A stretch of DNA of 17,528 bases, from NCBI GenBank assembly GCA_000434555.1, contig FR880108.1, positions 8,268-25,795 of the forward strand, read 5' to 3'. Positions 14,575 through 17,528 of the stretch are shown piece after piece; positions within the stretch are counted from its first letter, which is position 1, and each line of letters starts with the position of its first letter. The translations under genes were made by a program, and so were the position numbers. The notes under the pieces were generated by a model. That model saw only the letters and a program-made list of their open reading frames with translations. It made no database searches and was not told where the DNA came from. Origin of the DNA: Clostridium sp. CAG:524 (GTDB taxonomy: Bacteria > Bacillota_I > Bacilli_A > RF39 > UBA660).

Positions 14575-14864
14575 ATGAGTTATAAATGCTATAAATGTGG
14601 AAAGATACTAGATGATAAGACACCTTCTTGTGACAAATATGACACAAATAGAATAAAAGTTGCAAGTAATAAAAATAAAAATGAAACTGTAAACAAAAGA
14701 AGCTATTTAATATATATAATTTACTCACGAATTTTATATTTATAGGACTTGTAATATATAACTTTAGTAATATAGAATTACAACATATATTTGGTGGAAT
14801 AGCTATAGTTTTAAATATATTTTTATATCTTATATATAAAGAAATAGTTAAAGGATGGTTGTAG
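14575..14864 (+). pseudogene. Frameshifted zinc-ribbon membrane protein gene
   Basis: From ATG 14575 the frame gives MSYKCYKCGKILDD…, a zinc-ribbon start, and stops at TAG 14743-14745 after 56 residues. Another frame, open from 14685 to TAG 14862-14864, continues with a hydrophobic stretch NLLTNFIFIGLVIYNFSN and FGGIAIVLNIFLYLIYKE, exactly the membrane part expected by comparison with the neighbouring genes. The frames connect if one base was lost near the TATATATA run at about 14711-14718. The second Cys pair of the ribbon is also broken: CDKY instead of CxxC. The two lesions together point to decay. The intact protein would be about 95 residues. The ATG has only a weak ribosome site (GAGATG). 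Confidence 0.65.
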
Positions 14865-14867
14865 TGT

Positions 14868-15242
14868 ATGAAATATTGTAATAACTGTGGTAAAAAACTA
14901 ATTAACGGTTCTAATTACTGTGATAATTGTGGTTATAAAGTATTAGAAGAACAAAAAGAAGATAAAATTATTAGAAATGATGGTAATTGGAAATATTATG
15001 TATTAGCGAATATAATAATAATTGCTCTTAATATATTTTCAAGCCATATAGGATATAGTAATTTTGGTGTTACTGGATTTATAGTTGCATTAGTAATTAT
15101 AATAACGGCTAAAGTTAAATATCCTAAAGTTACTATTGTTAGTGTATTATTTTGGATAGAAATAATAATAGTATTTCTTATAATAACATACATTATATTC
15201 TTAATGGCAATGTGTGTTAGCTTAATAAATAGTTGTGGGTGA
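14868..15242 (+). CDS. Zinc-ribbon membrane protein, unknown function
   Basis: 124 residues. An N-terminal zinc ribbon (C4-x2-C7 … C18-x2-C21, with GKKL and GYK after the pairs, zinc_ribbon_2 type) is followed by a short charged linker (LEEQKEDKIIRND) and about three membrane helices (45-60, 67-82, 90-117). Such proteins are common in low-GC Firmicutes and their roles are mostly unknown. AAGGATGG precedes the ATG. It starts 4 nt after the remains of the frameshifted paralogue. Its TGA stop forms part of the ribosome site of the next gene, so the two are likely coupled. Confidence 0.75.
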   Translation: MKYCNNCGKKLINGSNYCDNCGYKVLEEQKEDKIIRNDGNWKYYVLANIIIIALNIFSSHIGYSNFGVTGFIVALVIIITAKVKYPKVTIVSVLFWIEIIIVFLIITYIIFLMAMCVSLINSCG

Positions 15243-15243
15243 T
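15238..15243 (+). promoter_or_regulatory. Ribosome binding site GGTGAT overlapping a stop codon
   Basis: GGTGAT contains the TGA stop (15240-15242) of the upstream gene and lies 4 nt before the ATG at 15248. It supports that ATG over the in-frame TTG at 15233. Confidence 0.7.
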
Positions 15244-15247
15244 AAAC

Positions 15248-16084
15248 ATGAAATATTGTATAAAATGTGGTAATAAATTAAATGATAATGATAAATTTTG
15301 TAATAAATGTGGATATAAAATAAAAAAAATAAGTATTAAAACAAAGAAAACAATAATAGTTTCAATAATAACCATTGTTTTAATATTAATAATTATACCA
15401 ATTAATATAGTACTTATTAAGAATTTTACAGCACATAGATTATACGAAAAAGAAATGAAAAATTATATTTATGATAAAGATAGTAAAGTTACATATAAAG
15501 ATTCATATCATTGTAAAGAATGCCTTAATGATTGTGATGGCTCTTGCTTTGGTACAACTGACATTGAAAACTGTATGATATATGAATTTAAAGTAAAAGA
15601 AAATGATTTCAAATATAGAGCTTACTATATAATAAACAATGATGAGATAGAATATGTAAGTGATAGAGAAGAAAAATTAGATAATAAGATCATTAAAGAT
15701 AAATTTAAAAATAAATATAAAGATTATAAAATAGAAATTAATTATACACCAAATAAATTTGATAAAAGAAGATTAAATATTGATTCAGAAACTACTAAAG
15801 TTGATATAACTAAATATGGTACAGTATCAAGCGTACTTACTAAAGAACTATATAATGATATACATAGTATAATAGAAAATACTGGATATATTAGATTACA
15901 TACAGATGAAAATATATATCTTTCATTCTATAAAAAAGCAATAACACTAAATTACAATTATAAAAATAAATATGAAACAGATAATATGCATTATAAATAT
16001 GAAAAATATTATGAAGTAAAATTAGAAAATAAAACATATGAAGAAGTAATAAAGGAAATAATGAATAGTTATGATAGATACTGA
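15248..16084 (+). CDS. Zinc-ribbon, single-pass membrane protein with Cys-rich ectodomain
   Basis: 278 residues. N-terminal zinc ribbon (C4, C7, C18, C21), a basic linker, one membrane helix (about 35-57), then a ~220-residue outer domain that is strongly charged (Lys, Asp, Glu) and rich in Tyr and Asn. Just outside the membrane there is a cysteine cluster C89, C92, C96, C100, C109 (HCKEC…CDGSC…ENC), which could form disulfides or a second metal site. The likely topology is ribbon inside, Cys-rich domain outside, by the positive-inside rule. No known family is recognised for the ectodomain. The start is fixed by GGTGAT at 15238. The end overlaps the next gene by 14 nt. A sensor or scaffold role is conceivable but unsupported. 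Confidence 0.75.
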   Translation: MKYCIKCGNKLNDNDKFCNKCGYKIKKISIKTKKTIIVSIITIVLILIIIPINIVLIKNFTAHRLYEKEMKNYIYDKDSKVTYKDSYHCKECLNDCDGSCFGTTDIENCMIYEFKVKENDFKYRAYYIINNDEIEYVSDREEKLDNKIIKDKFKNKYKDYKIEINYTPNKFDKRRLNIDSETTKVDITKYGTVSSVLTKELYNDIHSIIENTGYIRLHTDENIYLSFYKKAITLNYNYKNKYETDNMHYKYEKYYEVKLENKTYEEVIKEIMNSYDRY

Positions 16085-16757
16085 TTTACAAATATATAGT
16101 ATATGTATTTTTATATCATTTATATTAAATATAATAGTTATATGTTTGCTTAATAAAAATAAAGATAGACTTATATATTATATGCTTATATATGAAAATA
16201 TTGGTTTTATATATGGAGGAAAACTATTTACATATTTAACTAACTTAAATAAATATGACAGTTTTGATTTTCTAAGAATAGGTTTTTCATCATTAGGTAG
16301 TCTAATAGGAGGCATATTATTTCTTATATTGTTTTGTATTCAATTTAAAAGAAATATAAAAGAAACATTAACTCTATTTATAAAGCCTATACCTCTTATG
16401 TGTGCAGTAGGTAAACTGGGATGTTTTTTAGTGGGATGTTGTTATGGAATAAAATATAATGGACCATTTAGTATAGTATATAATTATGCATCTAATGATA
16501 TAAATGGTATAAGATTATTTCCAGTACAATTAGTAGAGAGTATAGTCTTTATGATCATATTTATTTTAATAATGAAAAAGAAAGTAAATGTATATAAAAC
16601 AATATTTATATGTTCACTATCTAAATTCTTACTTGATGCTTTAAGATTTAAAAGTAACAATATGATATTAAGTGTAAATCAAATAGGATGTCTTATTATA
16701 ATGATAATTTCTTTAATTTTAATATATAAAAGTAATGAAAAGAAAAAACAAATATGA
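16071..16757 (+). CDS. Lgt-superfamily integral membrane protein, catalytically divergent
   Basis: 228 residues with about seven membrane segments. The layout follows the prolipoprotein diacylglyceryl transferase family (PF01790): GFSSLGSLIGGIL (71-83) in place of GGLAIHGGI, CAVGKLGCFLVGCCYG (111-126) in place of GRWGNFFNGEAYG, FPVQLVES, and SKFLLDALR near the end in place of DRFVIEIFR. The conserved His becomes Gly, the signature Arg becomes Lys115, and the signature Glu becomes Cys123. It probably does not act as Lgt; the true lgt is at 7732. The 'GCF…GCCYG' pattern is one I associate with a separate subgroup of the family with unknown substrate. It overlaps the zinc-ribbon gene by 14 nt and so is likely translated with it. 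It ends where the rnc promoter begins. Confidence 0.75.
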   Translation: MIDTDLQIYSICIFISFILNIIVICLLNKNKDRLIYYMLIYENIGFIYGGKLFTYLTNLNKYDSFDFLRIGFSSLGSLIGGILFLILFCIQFKRNIKETLTLFIKPIPLMCAVGKLGCFLVGCCYGIKYNGPFSIVYNYASNDINGIRLFPVQLVESIVFMIIFILIMKKKVNVYKTIFICSLSKFLLDALRFKSNNMILSVNQIGCLIIMIISLILIYKSNEKKKQI

Positions 16758-16763
16758 TATAAT
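16735..16763 (+). promoter_or_regulatory. Extended -10 promoter for rnc
   Basis: ATGAAA (16735-16740, four of six bases of TTGACA), 17-nt spacer, TATAAT (16758-16763) preceded by TGA, which gives the extended form TGnTATAAT. The TG belongs to the stop codon of the Lgt-like gene. Transcription would start near 16770, only ~9 nt before the ATG. Confidence 0.65.
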
Positions 16764-16778
16764 TAATTTGTGATAATT

Positions 16779-17426
16779 ATGAAAAATATATTTAGTAAAT
16801 TTAATATTACAATAAAAAATGAAAAATTATTAAAAATAGCACTTACTCATACAAGTTACTCCAATGAACATAATTGTGAAAGTTATGAAAGGCTTGAATA
16901 TTTAGGAGATGCTGTTCTTGAAATAGTATGTAGTGATTATTTATATAAGAATACAAATTATCCTGAAGGTGAAATGAGTAGACTTAGAAGTCTTTATGTA
17001 TGTGAAAATGCTTTATATGAATATTCAAAAGAAATTAAACTTAAAGATTATATATTACTTGGTAATGGTATGATGGAAGCTAATAAAACAATAATTGCAG
17101 ATGTATTTGAAGCAGTTATTGCTGTTATATATTTAGAAGAGGGATTAGACACAGTTAAAAGACTATTTGATGAATTAATAGTTCCATATATAAAACATCA
17201 TGATGATTTTTTAAAAGATTATAAAAGTTTACTTCAAGAAAGTGTTCAAACTGTTAAAAAAAGTGTAACATACAAATTAGTTGATGAAAGTGGTCCTGCT
17301 CATCATAAAGAGTTTAAAGTCGAAGTAATTATAGATGATTTAGTATATGGGGTTGGTATTGGTAATTCAAAAAAAGAGGCAGAACAAAATGCCGCTAAAG
17401 AGGCATATCAAAAAAGAGCTAAATAA
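16779..17426 (+). CDS. rnc: Ribonuclease III
   Basis: 215 residues from ATG 16779 (an in-frame GTG at 16770 is an alternative, but the promoter at 16758-16763 would then give a leaderless message). Cleaves double-stranded RNA in rRNA processing and mRNA turnover. The catalytic signature ERLEYLGDAVLE (37-48; E37, E40, D44) is present, as are the later acidic ligands in ADVFEAVIA (D108, E111) and a C-terminal dsRNA-binding domain: DYKSLLQESVQ… with the YKLVDESGPAHHKEF strand and GNSKKEAEQNAAKEAY helix. Rnc usually precedes smc in Firmicutes; here the next gene encodes a membrane protein instead. Its own promoter is present. Confidence 0.96.
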   Translation: MKNIFSKFNITIKNEKLLKIALTHTSYSNEHNCESYERLEYLGDAVLEIVCSDYLYKNTNYPEGEMSRLRSLYVCENALYEYSKEIKLKDYILLGNGMMEANKTIIADVFEAVIAVIYLEEGLDTVKRLFDELIVPYIKHHDDFLKDYKSLLQESVQTVKKSVTYKLVDESGPAHHKEFKVEVIIDDLVYGVGIGNSKKEAEQNAAKEAYQKRAK

Positions 17427-17438
17427 GGAGAAAAGAGT

Positions 17439-17528
17439 ATGTATATAGATAAATTAATAAAAAAAGAAGTTATTACATTATTAATATCAGTATCACTACT
17501 TGTTATAGTATTTATAGGTGTTACTTAT
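17439..17528 (+). CDS. Membrane protein, N-terminal part (3' end outside window)
   Basis: ATG 17439 follows AAGGAG (17425-17430) by 8 nt, and the site overlaps the rnc stop. The 30 visible residues are a short basic stretch (DKLIKKE) then a hydrophobic helix (VITLLISVSLLVIVFIG). Too little is visible to name a family; it is not the start of Smc, which often follows rnc. Confidence 0.6.
   Translation, partial: MYIDKLIKKEVITLLISVSLLVIVFIGVTY

Noticed and set aside
1..17528. Mycoplasma-type genetic code (TGA = Trp)
   Set aside because: TGA ends several genes at expected positions (3886, 12244, 15242, 16084, 16757) and Trp is TGG in conserved motifs such as Lgt GRWGN.

Overview
The window is about 17.5 kb of a very AT-rich bacterial chromosome. 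Gene content, Bacillus-like gene order (lgt–trxB, rlmB–sigH, ruvA…ruvB, tmcAL near rpmF), strong Shine-Dalgarno sites and hairpin/U-tract terminators point to a reduced, low-GC member of the Bacilli/Mollicutes-related Firmicutes, plausibly an uncultured gut lineage such as RF39. TGA is used as a stop (ppa, the nucleotidase, two zinc-ribbon/Lgt-like genes) and Trp is encoded by TGG, so the code is standard and this is not a typical Mycoplasma. The lineage is inferred from recall of family traits, not from a database match.

Layout. (1) 1–1028: the 3' end of a secreted/surface protein with a DUF6273-like C-terminal domain, ending in a bidirectional terminator. (2) 1050–2890, minus strand: tmcAL and a Cof-like HAD phosphatase, from a good promoter at 2951–2979. 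(3) 3082–3886, plus strand: rpmF (L32, four Cys, with an unusual N-terminal extension) and ppa. (4) 3883–7216: two genes for pseudopilin-anchored surface proteins. They share a sharply bounded 114-nt, 97% identical block encoding the hydrophobic N-terminal helix, then diverge. The second carries eight 25-residue BspA-like repeats and the same DUF6273-like domain as the first gene of the window.

(5) 7292–13250: a long same-strand run of housekeeping genes: YvlD/holin-4-like membrane protein, lgt, thioredoxin reductase-like, small membrane protein, rlmB, sigH-like sigma factor, ruvA, an NT5C-type HAD nucleotidase, ruvB. Many spacings are a few bases or overlaps. (6) 13410–14487, minus strand: yidD and a ZnuA-fold lipoprotein. 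(7) 14575–17528, plus strand: a frameshifted zinc-ribbon gene, two intact zinc-ribbon membrane proteins, a divergent Lgt-superfamily paralogue, rnc, and the start of a membrane protein.

The most interesting features are protein families that keep their fold but lose their signature residues: a thioredoxin reductase without the NADPH-binding motifs, a metal-binding-type lipoprotein without its metal-ligand histidines, and an Lgt paralogue without the catalytic His/Arg/Glu positions. The modular swapping among pilin-like surface genes is also notable. I saw no CRISPR array, transposase, tRNA or rRNA. No intergenic stretch exceeds about 200 bases.
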